From positions 3,357,104 to 3,421,103 of the forward strand of contig CAWFTN010000001.1 of the NCBI GenBank assembly GCA_963818925.1: a stretch of DNA of 64,000 nt, read 5' to 3'. Position 1 is the stretch's first letter. The number at the start of each line of letters is the position of its first letter. This DNA is from JAMXLG01 sp963818925 (lineage in GTDB: Bacteria > Vulcanimicrobiota > Vulcanimicrobiia > Vulcanimicrobiales > Vulcanimicrobiaceae). The notes below the pieces were generated by a model. The model made no database searches, was not told the DNA's origin, and saw only the letters and a program-made list of their open reading frames with translations. The position numbers were made by a program, and so were the translations under genes. Below are positions 43,274-52,149 of this stretch, in pieces.

Positions 43274-44098
43274 ATGGCAAGCGCGATTACCGCACGCGAG
43301 TTCAAGCTGTTGCTTCAACCTGGCTTATTCCCGACGAAGAAATCCCTCCTCGAATTCAATAGTCGTCTTGCGAAGATCTCGCAGCAGGCGGGAATTGATT
43401 ACGAGCCGTTCGATCGAATCGATTCGGAGTTGCGGGAAGTCCAGTTCTTCGATACACCGGACGCGGCGTTTCGACGCAACCACGTGATTTTACGGTTGCG
43501 GAGAGATCGCTCCAGCGGCTGGCCTGACGAGACATGGGAAGTGACCTTCAAACGACGGTCGCCGGATTTTCGTGAATCGGGCGACTTTGATGTCGACACG
43601 ACGATGAAAGAAATAGCCGTACAGCGGAAGTTCAAGGAGGAGATCATCCGGGGCGATACGGCAGGAACGATCAAGAGTATCTTTTCCAATAACCTGATCG
43701 GTTATTATCCGGTCGTCAAGTTCGAGCAGCCAATGTCTAAAATTGTAGAGATCTTCCCTGGTCTCAAGAATCTGAACTTGGACCCTGCAGCGACCGTGTC
43801 AGCTGTGAACGGTGCTCGCGTTTTTGAAATAGGCGCGCGCCTCGGAATGTACAACTTCGGAAAGAACACATCAGCACATGCGGACCTCGCCGTGTGGACG
43901 CGTCCGACGACAGATGCGTTTCATGTGCTCGTGGCGGAATTTGGCTGGTCCTACCATATGAAGGGCGACGTAAGCAAACAACAAACGGCTCACGCGGTCG
44001 CGGACAACTACTATAAGACATTACAAGATCCACTCGCGAACGAACTCTTCGACGGCACGACGAAGACTGCATTGATCTATGGAAGCGCAGAAGTCTAG
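43274..44098 (+). CDS. CYTH-like-fold protein of unknown function
   Basis: 274 residues, more AT-rich and lysine-rich than its neighbours. REVQFFDTPDAAFRRNHVILRLRR followed by ETWEVTFKRR resembles the DTxxxxL...LRxR start of CYTH/triphosphate-tunnel proteins, and further basic and acidic strands follow (VKFEQP, HADLAVW). The canonical ExExK start is not seen, so it may be a distant or inactive relative. It is cytoplasmic, as no signal is visible. It has no operon partner. Confidence 0.5.
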   Translation: MASAITAREFKLLLQPGLFPTKKSLLEFNSRLAKISQQAGIDYEPFDRIDSELREVQFFDTPDAAFRRNHVILRLRRDRSSGWPDETWEVTFKRRSPDFRESGDFDVDTTMKEIAVQRKFKEEIIRGDTAGTIKSIFSNNLIGYYPVVKFEQPMSKIVEIFPGLKNLNLDPAATVSAVNGARVFEIGARLGMYNFGKNTSAHADLAVWTRPTTDAFHVLVAEFGWSYHMKGDVSKQQTAHAVADNYYKTLQDPLANELFDGTTKTALIYGSAEV

Positions 44099-44170
44099 CT
44101 TGACGGGCAGATGATCCCGGAAAACGTCCGTTTCGTCACGCGCCGGTTGCAGATAATACCGGCGGGCCGC

Positions 44171-45100
44171 TCATGAGATTGGCGGTGCCGACGAGCGTGC
44201 AGACATTATCTGCGTTCCGCGGTATTCACGCACGCGCACGCCTTGCGGGCCACGACACGTCAATTGTGCCGCAGGTCCAACTTCGCTGGAAACCATCACG
44301 CCGAATGTGCCGCGCGGAGCCACGAGGGTTACCAACGAGTGTTCGGAGTCAATCCGCGCCACAGATTCTACGGAGAACGCGTCGCGAGCCGCAATACCGA
44401 GTTGTTGATGCGCGTAGACGATTGCCGCCTGCACCACGGGCGCGAATCCGATCCGCCCTCGCAGAATAATAGGAAGAACCTCGCCGGCATCGGCACGTTC
44501 GACGAAGTTTGGTGCGATCGCCGGGGGCACGCGTCCGTACAACTCTCCCGACGGCAAAACGAGGACGTTCGCGGCGAAGCGATCGCCGCCCACATGTGTC
44601 GTTTCCCAGACGCGTCCGGGGCGAACGCGCTGCAATGCTTGCGCAACAGGCCGTCCGCGCAGCGCGCAACAGGCGTCGTGACGCCCGTGCGTGCAAACTA
44701 AGTAAACCGGTGCGGCATCGATCGTGACCGAAGGGCGGTGCGGGCCGCCGCTCTCGAGTTCGTCTGCGAGTTGCGCCAAATCATTGAAGCGCCACCAGAC
44801 GATCGTCCGTGCGCCCGTATGTGTGTCGGCGATTCCTACATCGTAGCCGCCGGGCGGCGGGCTTGCCTCGTGTTTACCGGGCCGGCGAATCGCCTGCAGA
44901 CGCATGCCGGCGTGCGCCGCAGCGACGTCGATCCGGTGTGCGACGTCGGGATCGGCGCGGCTCTCAACCAAACCGCGCGAGCCCCACGCTCCCGGTTGAT
45001 GCACGAGCAGCACGCGCCCTTGCGGCGATGCCGTGCCGAGCATCGAATCGCCGCGCTCGTCTGCCGCGGCCGCGCACCGAAATGCCGTAGCGCGCGTCAT
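44171..45100 (-). CDS. Sucrase/ferredoxin-like (Suc_Fer) 2Fe-2S thioredoxin-fold protein
   Basis: 309 residues. The family pattern is complete: an early Cys9 before RGDSMLGTA, then the cluster-binding VCTHGRHDACCALRGRPVA (Cys136, Cys144, Cys145) and VWETTHVGGDRFAANVLVLPSGELYGRV, shared with thioredoxin-like ferredoxins. These proteins bind a 2Fe-2S cluster and are presumed electron carriers. The start overlaps the JmjC/cupin stop by 4 bp (ATGA), so the ferredoxin and oxygenase are made together. That supports a donor-oxygenase relationship. Confidence 0.85.
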   Translation of the reverse strand: MTRATAFRCAAAADERGDSMLGTASPQGRVLLVHQPGAWGSRGLVESRADPDVAHRIDVAAAHAGMRLQAIRRPGKHEASPPPGGYDVGIADTHTGARTIVWWRFNDLAQLADELESGGPHRPSVTIDAAPVYLVCTHGRHDACCALRGRPVAQALQRVRPGRVWETTHVGGDRFAANVLVLPSGELYGRVPPAIAPNFVERADAGEVLPIILRGRIGFAPVVQAAIVYAHQQLGIAARDAFSVESVARIDSEHSLVTLVAPRGTFGVMVSSEVGPAAQLTCRGPQGVRVREYRGTQIMSARSSAPPIS

Positions 45101-46305
45101 GCGGGAACGATAACGCCGTCGCGTAGGAGTTGCGAAAGCAGGGTTAAGCCTTCACGCACATCGACGCCCGGCAGATCATCGGCGCAGACGACCGCGCCCG
45201 ACGTGACGAGCCGAGTTGCTTGCGCATGGGCCATTTTCACAGGAACTTCTCTGTCGGGCAATTCGATCACCATTCCGTCATCGTGCGTGCGGATTATTGG
45301 ATGCAGACCGGGCCGTAGGCGCACTTTCTGATCCGGAGTAAGCGACGCTGCTGCAGAGAATTGTTCGAGCGGACGAAGCGGCGCGGCGCGCATTGCTGCC
45401 GCGCGGGTCCGTTGCAGCGCGCGAGCGATCTCCGCACGATCGACGCGGTCGATCGCCGTATGCAGCGCGGCAACCGTTGCCTCGAGATCCACATCGATCG
45501 CGCTCTCGTCCGACAGATCGACGCCGAGCGGTAACGAGCGACGCAGGTCAACGTCGTCTGAAAGCGTGGTGAGAATCTTGTCCGCAAGCAGCCGGCGCGT
45601 CAGCGGATGTATGCCCACGGTGAGGTGGCCTGAGATTTCGTTCAACGACGTCGCGGCGTGAATGTACCCGCGCGGCAAATAGAGCGTGTCGCCGCAGTCG
45701 AGCACGCAGTCTATGAGCGGGGTTTCGGACGCGCGCGCGGCAACGGCGGACTTGCGTTCCTGCCACGGTTGGTCGCGTAGCGGCGTCTGCAATACCGGCT
45801 CATAAATGCGCCATCGTTTGCGTCCGGCGAATTGGAGCACGAAAACGTCGTGCGTGTCGTAGTGCGGCGCGAAGCCCGTATTTTGCGGTGGTGTAAGATA
45901 GGCGTTAACTTGCACGGGATGTCCGAGATCTGCCGCGAGCGTTCCGGCAAACGATTGAATCGGTGACCATGTCCGGTGCAATCCCTGTAATACGAGCGTT
46001 GCACCCGAAGCAAACTCAGCGAGAACTTTGTCGTCGGCGACCTGATCGGCAATCTCCGCACCGGCGCCGCCGCTGCGCGTGAAGCGAGACGGCGATACAA
46101 GATCGCCGTCTCGGCTCATGCGTATGAACGGCGTGCGCAGACCTCGCCGCGATACCAGCTCGTCGACCCCATCGAGCGACAGCAAATCCTCGAAGCCGCC
46201 ACCGGGAAGTTGCGCCGCGCTTCGAAGCAGCGGCGCAACGCCCCAGTATGACGCAGCAAATTCACCGAGCGTGAGTCCGGTGAGGCGGTAGAGCGGATCG
46301 ATCAG
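45097..46305 (-). CDS. JmjC/cupin-fold Fe(II) oxygenase (ROXA-like)
   Basis: About 402 residues from a proposed CTG at 46305. The first ATG (46185) would cut off DPLYRLTGLTLGEFAASYWG and PLLRSAAQLPGGGFEDLLSL, which is the conserved N-terminus of this family, and no ATG, GTG or TTG lies upstream of it in frame. The iron site is HYD in FAPHYDTHDVFVLQ (His148, Asp150, counting from CTG) with His216 in LPRGYIHAATS. KRWRIYEP supplies the 2-oxoglutarate side. A winged-helix-like C-terminus follows. ROXA relatives hydroxylate ribosomal-protein side chains; the substrate here may be the repeat peptide encoded just upstream. The CTGA overlap with that gene's stop argues for coupling. Confidence 0.85.
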   Translation of the reverse strand: MIDPLYRLTGLTLGEFAASYWGVAPLLRSAAQLPGGGFEDLLSLDGVDELVSRRGLRTPFIRMSRDGDLVSPSRFTRSGGAGAEIADQVADDKVLAEFASGATLVLQGLHRTWSPIQSFAGTLAADLGHPVQVNAYLTPPQNTGFAPHYDTHDVFVLQFAGRKRWRIYEPVLQTPLRDQPWQERKSAVAARASETPLIDCVLDCGDTLYLPRGYIHAATSLNEISGHLTVGIHPLTRRLLADKILTTLSDDVDLRRSLPLGVDLSDESAIDVDLEATVAALHTAIDRVDRAEIARALQRTRAAAMRAAPLRPLEQFSAAASLTPDQKVRLRPGLHPIIRTHDDGMVIELPDREVPVKMAHAQATRLVTSGAVVCADDLPGVDVREGLTLLSQLLRDGVIVPA

Positions 46306-46529
46306 CGGCCAGCTCCAGCGTCGGCACCGCCATCGGCACCTGCATCAGCGTCGTCATCGTCATCCGCGCCGCCGTCGGCGCCGCCGTCTTGCACGCCGGG
46401 CTTACCGGACGCACCGCCGTCGGCTGGCCCTTCAGCGCCGCCGTCGGCGCCCCCGTCGTGCGCTCCCGGCGCACCGGAAGCTCCGCCGTCTGCTACACCT
46501 TCGCGACCGGTTGTATCGTCATCAAGCAT
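46302..46529 (-). CDS. Asp/Gly/Ala-rich repeat small protein, candidate oxygenase substrate or precursor peptide
   Basis: 75 residues from the ATG at 46529, with GGAG 6 nt upstream; two earlier in-frame ATGs exist at 46532 and 46541. It begins MLDDDTTGREGVA. Two 23-residue repeats (14-36 and 37-59) each open DGGASG and contain an xDGGADGGA core, with His24-Asp25 in the first and Gln47-Asp48 in the second. An Asp run and DADAGADGGADAGAGR complete it. There is no signal peptide, Cys or aromatic residue. The TGA at 46304-46302 overlaps the CTG start of the JmjC oxygenase. Low complexity makes homology hard to read, but gene order and overlaps support real translation. Confidence 0.6.
   Translation of the reverse strand: MLDDDTTGREGVADGGASGAPGAHDGGADGGAEGPADGGASGKPGVQDGGADGGADDDDDADAGADGGADAGAGR
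46353..46490. repeat. Two 69-nt tandem units in the Asp/Gly-rich peptide gene
   Basis: Units at 46490-46422 and 46421-46353 (minus strand) encode the two 23-residue repeats. Synonymous and conservative differences between them (Ala-Pro-Gly-Ala-His against Lys-Pro-Gly-Val-Gln) show the duplication is not recent. Confidence 0.6.
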
Positions 46530-46740
46530 CATCGGCTCCATCAAAAACAGGCTGACCGCAAAAGCACGGTCACACGGCGTTTGCCCAGCCCCGCAAACGC
46601 CAAAACGTTTCACTAGTGGAAGCCATTTCCGACCCGTTGCGTTTTTAGGAACTATCGAAGGCGACAGGTCGGCGTACGGGGAGAATGTAGTGTAAATCTG
46701 AGACGGTTGCCTCATTGTCCCCGGTACGGAGTTGATTCAC

Positions 46741-47271
46741 ATGCGACCAGTAAGCGCAAGCCGGAAGTTCGCCTTAGCGTTCCTAGTGGCTGCACTCGCA
46801 AGCTGTGGCAACAAAGGTTCCAGCCAGCATGTTGAGGCGCCGCGAATTCCCACGGACGACAACGTTGCCGTCGCGATGCCTGCAAAACGCGTACGTGCCG
46901 AGAATGTTTTTACCGTCAGATACACGGGCAAATGGGAGTTCGTCTCACATCGCAACGACGGACGCTATCAGGGAGAGAGTGTGCGTTCGTATCACGTGGG
47001 AGATTCGATTACCGTAGTGTTCTCCGGAAACCGTTTGCGCATCTACGGCATTCGAGGCAACAACGGCGGTGTGGGAACTGTCGTAGTTCCCGGAAAGGCT
47101 GCCGCGCAAATAAACTTCTATGCGCGCACGAAAGCGACGCATGTCCTGTTGTACGACAGTGGGCCGTTAAAAGGGACGATACAAACTGCAGGGATCGTGG
47201 TATCTGCGCCTCCGCGACCACGTCAAGCCGGCTATGTCAACATAGACGAGATGCAGGCATTAACACGCTAA
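46741..47271 (+). CDS. Lipoprotein with galactose-binding-like beta-sandwich
   Basis: 176 residues from the ATG at 46741; a TTG at 46732 is also in frame. The lipobox VAALASC is followed by a polar linker. One beta-sandwich has WEFVSHRNDGRYQGESVRSYHVGDSITVVFSGNRLRIYGIRG in several strands and ends with LLYDSGPLKGTIQTAGIVV. The pattern resembles carbohydrate-binding galactose-binding-like domains, in which a ligand loop follows the RIYG strand. It is anchored to a membrane surface. Ligand unknown. Confidence 0.6.
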   Translation: MRPVSASRKFALAFLVAALASCGNKGSSQHVEAPRIPTDDNVAVAMPAKRVRAENVFTVRYTGKWEFVSHRNDGRYQGESVRSYHVGDSITVVFSGNRLRIYGIRGNNGGVGTVVVPGKAAAQINFYARTKATHVLLYDSGPLKGTIQTAGIVVSAPPRPRQAGYVNIDEMQALTR

Positions 47272-47272
47272 T

Positions 47273-47875
47273 CTACCCATATGTGCGGTGCAGATCGGCA
47301 ATCAAGCGTGTCAAGATGATGTGGAAATTTGCGTTGTGTGATGGACCCTGCCCGCGTGCCTCGTTGATATCGTGCATAACGATGATGTGGACCGAATGTG
47401 TCATCATATGTTCCATCATATAGCCGCAGTCGAATTTTCCGGTGGGCATGACGCCGGCCCGATAGATGTCAATTGCCATCCCACGACCGTCGCTCGGAGA
47501 AATTCTTGGATGCGACGGTAGCGCTATATGGTTTAGCGCAAAGACAGACGCGGTGTCGCGCATTGCAAACGTAAAGGTTTGTTCGAACGCTGCCATCTTC
47601 GCTTTACCGTACTCGTGCTGCAGTTTTTCTGCCTCACTCTGCGCTTTGGGACCACCGAGGACGCGGAATAGGCGTCCGCTATCGAAGTGCTCGGTGCCGC
47701 CGCCCGCTTCAATCACCGCAAGCGTCAAACCGAGATCAGGCCTTCCTCGATAACTGTGCTTCGTGTAATCTGCCGGAGAAACGACTGTCATTGTATCGAC
47801 TTGTTGTGAAGGCAGCGCAGATCCGAATGTTGCTGCTGCACCGGCAAACGTCAACAAAAGTGTTCGTAATTTCAT
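47273..47875 (-). CDS. Exported protein of unknown function with His/Met-rich C-terminus
   Basis: 200 residues from the ATG at 47875, which gives a clean signal peptide (KLRTLLLTFAGAAATFGSALP); the longer GTG start would bury it. The mature part shows LGLTLAVIEAGGGTEHFDSGRLFRVLGG and then YMMEHMMTHSVHIIVMHDINEARG, a dense His/Met/Asp segment that could bind metal. No family is recognised. It converges with the lipoprotein gene, 1 bp apart. Confidence 0.6.
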   Translation of the reverse strand: MKLRTLLLTFAGAAATFGSALPSQQVDTMTVVSPADYTKHSYRGRPDLGLTLAVIEAGGGTEHFDSGRLFRVLGGPKAQSEAEKLQHEYGKAKMAAFEQTFTFAMRDTASVFALNHIALPSHPRISPSDGRGMAIDIYRAGVMPTGKFDCGYMMEHMMTHSVHIIVMHDINEARGQGPSHNANFHIILTRLIADLHRTYG

Positions 47876-48033
47876 GCCGCTTACTCCCAAGGCGGTCGAC
47901 CATGGCGCGACCATACACCCTTTCTAGTACTAATATGCCCGGCGCGCGTCGGGTTATTACACCGCTCCGGAACCGTCCTCGGAACCTTCGACCGGTTCAT
48001 TTGACGAGGACGCGAAATCCGGAAAGATAAACA

Positions 48034-48540
48034 GTGTTTAACGTTCTTTCCCGCTTAAGCGCACTGAAGCGCCAGAAAGGGAAGTTAGTGCGCGTCGTAC
48101 TTTTTCTGCTCGCCTCCATTCTCGCTATCGCGCCGGCCGCTGCGGCGGAATCCAGTGACGTCATGACCACCGTTCATCAATTCATAGACGGAATAAACAG
48201 CGGCAACATGAAGAACGCGGTTGCAGCGTGCGCTTCGCCCGCGTCGGTTATCGACGACTTTCCACCACATGAGTGGCAAGGACCCACTGCGTGCGCAGAC
48301 TGGGCTAAAGCCTTTCAGGCTGCCGTAAAGGAGGCGGCATACACCGACAACGTTGTAACGCTTGGCAAACCAACTCATGTTGACGTTACCGGAGATCGCG
48401 CCTACGTTGTGGTTTCCGCCAACTATCGCTACAAAGTCCACGGCAAACGGATTGCTGAAGACGGTTCGATTTTCACTGTAGCACTGCGTAAATTGCCGGC
48501 AGGTTGGCGCATTACGGGTTGGGCGTGGGCGAAGCACTAG
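48034..48540 (+). CDS. Exported NTF2-like (SnoaL-type) protein
   Basis: 168 residues from a GTG; a GTG at 48088 would give a more compact signal peptide (RVVLFLLASILAIAPAAAAE). The mature part is an NTF2-like fold: VMTTVHQFIDGINSGNMKNAVAACA, WQGPTACADWAKAFQAAV and a C-terminal sheet VVVSANYRYKVHGKRI with GWRITGWAW. It probably binds a small molecule in the periplasm. The permease gene starts inside its 3-prime end. Confidence 0.65.
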   Translation: MFNVLSRLSALKRQKGKLVRVVLFLLASILAIAPAAAAESSDVMTTVHQFIDGINSGNMKNAVAACASPASVIDDFPPHEWQGPTACADWAKAFQAAVKEAAYTDNVVTLGKPTHVDVTGDRAYVVVSANYRYKVHGKRIAEDGSIFTVALRKLPAGWRITGWAWAKH

Positions 48541-50093
48541 GGAAAGATGCCCAGAATGGTGAGAGTCATCGCCTCGCCGCATTAGGTTATCGTCAAGAGC
48601 TCTCGCGAGTACTTTCGCTCTTTGACAACTTTGCGGTGGCCTTCAGCTATCTAAGTCCGATGGTCGGCGTTTATTCGCTGTACACGCTAGGCTTGGGAAC
48701 GGGAGGACCGCGCTATATCTGGACGATGCCGGTAGTCGTCGGCTTGATGATGCTTGTTGCGTTAGTTTTTGGTGAACTCTCGAGCGAATATCCGCTTTCG
48801 GGTGCACTTTATCAGTACGGAAAGTATAACGTCGGCCCGCGCTACGGCTGGTTCGTCGGCTGGATCTATGGTTTCGCGCTGCTTGCAACGGTGGCATCGG
48901 TAGATTCAGGCGCAGTCGGGTACGTTGCTTCGCTTTCAAATATCTGGTTCAAGACGCACATCGATCCGGCGAGCAATCTCACGGTTTTCGTTATTACCGG
49001 CGGCATTATCATCCTATCGGCGATCCTGAATTCTATCGGCGCGACGATTATGGGCCGCGTCGCTCGTTTCGGGGTCTACGTTGAAACAATTGGAACGTTC
49101 GGCGTTTTTCTTGCGCTCGCGATCCATGGCTCTCGTCAGGGGCTCGGGTTCATTTTTTCGACGGAGAACGTAGAGTTCGCGAAATCTAACCCTTTAGGCC
49201 TGAACTTCGGCGGTAACTGGTGGGGAAGCGCCGCACTGGTTGCGATTCTCGCAAACGTCTATATTTTTTACGGCTTCGAATCGGCTGGCGACATCTCTGA
49301 AGAAACGATTGACGCGCAGCGGCAGGTCCCCAAAGCCATGCGTAACGCGCTGCTGTACGGCGGAATCGCGTCCTTCGTCTTAGTGCTCGGCCTACTGCTC
49401 GCAACGCCGCCAAACGGCATCAACGGCGTCGTAAGCGGAGGAATCAATACGATTCTTTCGGCGCTGCCGGCCTCGCTTCAGGAATTTTTCCTCGTGATGG
49501 TTATCGTCGCGTTTTTTAGCTGCGGTACGGCGGTTCAAGGAGCTGGAGCGCGCGTCGCATATGCCCTTGCTCGTGACGGCGCTATTCCATTCAGCACTGC
49601 GATCAAGAAGATTTCGCTCCGCTATCGAACGCCGGTCAATGCGATCTTGGTCGGGACGGTCGTTCCATTCGCCTTTCTTTTGCTGGTATTGGTAAATCCG
49701 AGTAAACCGGTTCACATCCTGTGGTTCGACTATCCCGCTAACGTCACCGCGCTCTACGCGCTCGTTTCTTTCGCTACTTCGGGAATCTATCTAGCGTTTT
49801 TCCTCACGGTACTCGGCGCGTTCATCGCGCGCGAGCGCGGATGGAAGCCATCGGGTGCGTTCACGTTGGGTAAGTGGGGGATGCCGGTTACAATCGGTGC
49901 AGCATTATATCTACTGCTCATGTTACTGAATATCGTCTGGCCCGGCCCCCTCTCCGCCGGCCGCGCGGTGTTCAACTATGGGTGGGTCACGCTGCTCGTT
50001 ATGCTAATAATCGTGGCGGCCGGTGCCCTTTACGAAGCATTTGCCCGTCCGGATCAGACGGTAGCCGCGCACCGGGTCGAACAACCGGAGTAG
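48504..50093 (+). CDS. APC-superfamily amino acid/polyamine permease
   Basis: Up to 529 residues with about 12 membrane helices. Helix 1 carries NFAVAFSYLSPMVGVYSLYTLGLGTGGP, the unwound glycine region that binds the substrate amine in APC transporters. FGELSSEYPLSGALYQYG, YGFESAGDISEETIDAQRQVPKAM and GAGARVAYALARDGAIP are further family hallmarks. The start is uncertain: GTG at 48504 overlaps the upstream gene by 37 bp, and 48525 is an alternative. The substrate cannot be assigned beyond amino acids or polyamines. Confidence 0.85.
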   Translation: MAHYGLGVGEALGKDAQNGESHRLAALGYRQELSRVLSLFDNFAVAFSYLSPMVGVYSLYTLGLGTGGPRYIWTMPVVVGLMMLVALVFGELSSEYPLSGALYQYGKYNVGPRYGWFVGWIYGFALLATVASVDSGAVGYVASLSNIWFKTHIDPASNLTVFVITGGIIILSAILNSIGATIMGRVARFGVYVETIGTFGVFLALAIHGSRQGLGFIFSTENVEFAKSNPLGLNFGGNWWGSAALVAILANVYIFYGFESAGDISEETIDAQRQVPKAMRNALLYGGIASFVLVLGLLLATPPNGINGVVSGGINTILSALPASLQEFFLVMVIVAFFSCGTAVQGAGARVAYALARDGAIPFSTAIKKISLRYRTPVNAILVGTVVPFAFLLLVLVNPSKPVHILWFDYPANVTALYALVSFATSGIYLAFFLTVLGAFIARERGWKPSGAFTLGKWGMPVTIGAALYLLLMLLNIVWPGPLSAGRAVFNYGWVTLLVMLIIVAAGALYEAFARPDQTVAAHRVEQPE

Positions 50094-50175
50094 TGCTGAA
50101 AGTTTCTCGTGCACAGGCCTCGCTAACTGTAGTGTTGTTTCGCTTTTACTCGCCGTTGTCATGAAAACGATGGCT

Positions 50176-52050
50176 TCACATCGGTACGCGCAGGCCGAGC
50201 TTAGCGATCTGATCGGCCGGAATTCCGAGGCTTGCGGTGATCGGGCGTGAATTGCGGTGCATAAAGACGAAAAGCGCGCGTCGCCACGCGCGCCACTGTC
50301 CGTGCTTTTTGGCAACAATTAGCGGATCAGAGGCGTAGTATGTCGTGTCCTCATCATCAAGGTGGAGTCCAAAAGTTGCACATCCACGTACAATGGGCGT
50401 GATGGAGAGCCGTTCCATGAAACCGAAACACGCAGTCACGCGTATCAGGTTATCCGCAACCCGTTCGACTGTTACACGCTTTTCGTGCCGGACATATGGA
50501 TCAGTCGTCGGTAGAACGGTCAGAAGCACGATTCGTTCGTCGATGCTGCGCATTCGCGCCCAGTGATGATGCAATACAAATGGCACGCCCTCAGAATCGG
50601 CCGTTAGGAACACCGCCGTCCCGTGCAGTGGTGTTCCGAGGCGCCCTCGCACACCCGCGAGAAAGTCCTCGACCGGCACGGATTGCGCAACGTAGCTCTG
50701 AGCTATTCGCCGCCGTCCGGTGCGCCACGTACTCGCAATTACGAACACGATGAGGCTTATCGCGAGCGGAATCCAGCCGCCTTCGGTTATCTTCGGTAAG
50801 CTGCCACCAACGAAGAGTAGTTCGATAGCTAAGAAGGGTGCAGAGCCGAGGAGCGCTTTGGCGATACTCCAGCCAAATTTTTCCCGCACGACGACATAGT
50901 AGGCGATCGAAGTTACGACCATTGTGACCGCAACGGCAAGCCCGTACGCATTCGCAAGCCTTTCCGAACTGCGAAAGCCGATGACCAACGCAATACAGCA
51001 TAGCGCGAGCAATAAGTTGACTGTCGGAACGTAGACCTGTCCTCGGTGCCGGTGCGAAGTATGAATCACGCGAAGACGAGGGATGAAACCGAGCTGAATT
51101 GCCTGCTTCGCTAACGTAAAGGCGCCGGATATCAAGGCTTGCGATGCAATAATGGTGGCAGCTGTCGCTATGGCAACGACGACGTAGAGAGCGATCGTCG
51201 GAACCAGACCGAAGAACGGGTTTGCGATTGTTTCAGGATGTGTCAATACTAGCGCCGCTTGGCCGAAGTAGTTCAACACTAGCGCTGGAAATACAATGAT
51301 CGTCCACGCCAAAGCAATGGGAGAACGTCCGAAGTGAGACATGTCCGCATATAGCGCTTCTACTCCCGAAACGCAAAGGACAATCGCCCCGAAGATCAAG
51401 ACCGCGGATGGCCCATGACGTTCAAAAAACGTCACCATGAACAGCGGGTTGATTGCCCGCAGGGTCGTCGGGTACTGAATGATTCCGCGGGCGCCGAGTG
51501 CAGCGATCGTGAGAAACCAGACCAGCATGACAGGGCCGAAGAACGCTCCAATGCGATGCGTTCCGCGATGTTGTACGAGAAACAGAGCTGCGAGAATGCC
51601 TACGGTAAGTGGCACGATGATCGGCTCCGCTGCGGATGTGGCTACACGCAGTCCCTCGACTGACGATAGGACCGACACCGCCGGCGTAATGACTCCGTCA
51701 CCGAAAAGCATACCGGCTCCGACCAGGATAAGAAAGGTGAGCCATGTCGCCTGCGGCGGCACGCCGCGCCGCACCGGAGGCAAAACGAGCGCCAACAGTG
51801 CGAGGATCCCACCTTCGCCATCGTGGTTGACGCGCATTACCATGCCGATGTACCGGACAAATACGATGACGATCAACGACCACAAGATCAAGCTCAAGAT
51901 GCCGAATATGTTTTCTCGAGTTGGGGTGACGTGGAGGCTGCTGAAGAAGCATTGGCGGAACGCGTAGAGTGGGCTCGTACCGATATCACCAAAAACCACA
52001 CCCAGCGCGCCAAGGGCAAGCGAGGAAGTGGCGGTCGAGCGGATACTCAT
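50176..52050 (-). CDS. kup: Kup-type low-affinity potassium uptake protein
   Basis: 624 residues from the ATG at 52050. It starts SLALGALGVVFGDIGTSPLYAFRQCF, the signature of KUP/HAK/KT transporters, followed by NHDGEGGILALLALV and GDGVITPAVSVLSSVEGL. Twelve hydrophobic segments extend to about 430, then a cytoplasmic C-terminal domain with GTAVFLTADSEGVPFVLHHH. It couples K+ uptake to protons. The reading frame stays open upstream to 52230, but that extension is basic and non-homologous in style. Confidence 0.95.
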   Translation of the reverse strand: MSIRSTATSSLALGALGVVFGDIGTSPLYAFRQCFFSSLHVTPTRENIFGILSLILWSLIVIVFVRYIGMVMRVNHDGEGGILALLALVLPPVRRGVPPQATWLTFLILVGAGMLFGDGVITPAVSVLSSVEGLRVATSAAEPIIVPLTVGILAALFLVQHRGTHRIGAFFGPVMLVWFLTIAALGARGIIQYPTTLRAINPLFMVTFFERHGPSAVLIFGAIVLCVSGVEALYADMSHFGRSPIALAWTIIVFPALVLNYFGQAALVLTHPETIANPFFGLVPTIALYVVVAIATAATIIASQALISGAFTLAKQAIQLGFIPRLRVIHTSHRHRGQVYVPTVNLLLALCCIALVIGFRSSERLANAYGLAVAVTMVVTSIAYYVVVREKFGWSIAKALLGSAPFLAIELLFVGGSLPKITEGGWIPLAISLIVFVIASTWRTGRRRIAQSYVAQSVPVEDFLAGVRGRLGTPLHGTAVFLTADSEGVPFVLHHHWARMRSIDERIVLLTVLPTTDPYVRHEKRVTVERVADNLIRVTACFGFMERLSITPIVRGCATFGLHLDDEDTTYYASDPLIVAKKHGQWRAWRRALFVFMHRNSRPITASLGIPADQIAKLGLRVPM

Positions 52051-52149
52051 CGTCCATACGTTTGCCCGAAACCTCACGAACGAACCATCACATGACGGCC
52101 TATCGCGCAACGCAGGGTTCGAACCCCGTCTGCAACGCACTACGACTGA

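Noticed and set aside
52095..52130. GGTTCGAACC near 52110 suggested a tRNA T-arm between kup and DUF72
   Set aside because: The flanking T-stem bases do not pair (CAGGG against CCCGT), and no acceptor or anticodon arms are found on either strand.
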